A DNA stretch of 13,881 nucleotides from positions 1 to 13,881 of the forward strand of contig DATDBL010000029.1 of NCBI GenBank assembly GCA_036524855.1. Reading direction: 5' to 3'. Shown in pieces: positions 13,453-13,881 of this stretch (its first letter is position 1; each line of letters starts with the position of its first letter). The stretch is from Aldersonia sp036524855. GTDB lineage: Bacteria; Actinomycetota; Actinomycetes; Mycobacteriales; Mycobacteriaceae. The notes under the pieces were generated by a model that was given only the letters and a program-made list of their open reading frames with translations, was not told the origin of the DNA and ran no database searches. The position numbers were made by a program, and so were the translations under genes.

Positions 13453-13881
13453 GCGATGACACCCTGCGCGAAGGAGTGCGCGAGCTGATGCCGCGGGCGC
13501 AGTCGGATCTGACCGAGATGGTGTCTTTCCGGTCGGTGCACGATCCGGCGCAGTCGCCGCCGGAGGAGTGCGACAAGATGGTCGACTGGCTGCTCCAGGC
13601 GTTCACCGGCGTCGGGCTGACCGATGTCGCCGCCCACGTCACCAGCGACGGCTCCAAGGCGGTCACGGGCGTCGCGGCGGGACCGCCCGACGCGCCGACC
13701 GTGCTGATGTATTTCCACCACGACGTGCAGCCGCCGCTCGACGACGCGGCGTGGCATTCGCCGGTGTGGCAGCTGACCGAACGCGGCGGCCGCTGGTACG
13801 GCCGCGGCGCGGCGGACTGCAAGGGCAACATCGCCGCGCACCTGACCGCGCTGCGGGCGCTCGGCCCCGAGCTGCCGGTGA
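13449..13881 (+). CDS. M20-family metallopeptidase (dipeptidase), N-terminal part
   Basis: The gene runs off the right edge after 144 codons. M20 enzymes are cytoplasmic two-metal (usually zinc) amino/dipeptidases or deacylases. The first metal ligand is seen in MYFHHDVQPP (H90, with D92 as the conserved helper Asp), in place of the commoner GHYDVQPP. The bridging Asp is D123 in YGRGAADCKGN, the signature RGAxDxKG. W101 and the segment WHSPVWQLTERGGRWYGRG follow the family pattern. The glutamate base, other ligands and dimerisation domain lie beyond the window. ATG 13449 has GAGGAAC just upstream and its ATGA overlaps the upstream 46-codon frame. The family is sure; the substrate is not. Confidence 0.9.
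   Translation, partial: MSDDTLREGVRELMPRAQSDLTEMVSFRSVHDPAQSPPEECDKMVDWLLQAFTGVGLTDVAAHVTSDGSKAVTGVAAGPPDAPTVLMYFHHDVQPPLDDAAWHSPVWQLTERGGRWYGRGAADCKGNIAAHLTALRALGPELPV

Overview
The window is high-GC DNA with an actinobacterial look. It has many GTG starts, -10 hexamers of TANNNT form placed 6-8 nt before start codons (leaderless style), a mycofactocin-type (NDMA-dependent) alcohol dehydrogenase, and a gene backbone cobB - cysG - DHA2 exporter - proS. From memory that backbone matches the Mycobacterium tuberculosis block cobB-cysG-efpA-proS. This points to Mycobacteriales, perhaps Gordonia, Rhodococcus or Nocardia; the genus is a guess.

Layout. 1-704: C-terminal part of cobB (cobyrinic acid a,c-diamide synthase), cut by the window edge. 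704-773: a 70-bp nested palindrome. 790-1614 (-) and 1728-2402 (+): a divergent pair, SAM-dependent methyltransferase and HxlR-family regulator, with a good leaderless promoter and a small palindrome between them. 2427-3656: cysG fusion (siroheme synthase plus uroporphyrinogen-III C-methyltransferase). 3668-5155: DHA2-type MFS exporter. 5255-8218: apparent operon of alcohol dehydrogenase, MoxR-like AAA+ ATPase and VWA/MIDAS protein, the members overlapping. 8219-9830: a decayed zone with inverted repeats, a frameshifted DUF6788-like remnant, a subtilisin-like protease that has lost its serine region, and a frameshifted small partner gene. 9827-10573 (-): yaaA. 10620-12362 (+): proS, divergent from yaaA over 46 bp. 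12478-12858 (-): a small membrane protein with PLDc_N and SHOCT domains. 12859-13448: a long, mostly empty intergenic stretch with hairpins and a 46-codon upstream ORF. 13449-end: an M20 peptidase, cut by the window edge.

How the genes work together. cobB and cysG serve corrinoid/siroheme tetrapyrrole synthesis. The methyltransferase/HxlR pair looks like an insertion between them, and 5156-10573 like a larger accessory insertion between the exporter and proS. The most interesting functional proposal is the adh-moxR-vwa unit. MoxR/VWA pairs are ATP-driven maturation or metal-insertion machines, and here one is translationally coupled to a zinc alcohol dehydrogenase of the mycofactocin-dependent type, in a corrin-biosynthesis neighbourhood. 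The pair could mature the dehydrogenase or act as a chelatase module; the sequence alone does not decide. I found no CRISPR array, tRNA, rRNA or intact transposase.
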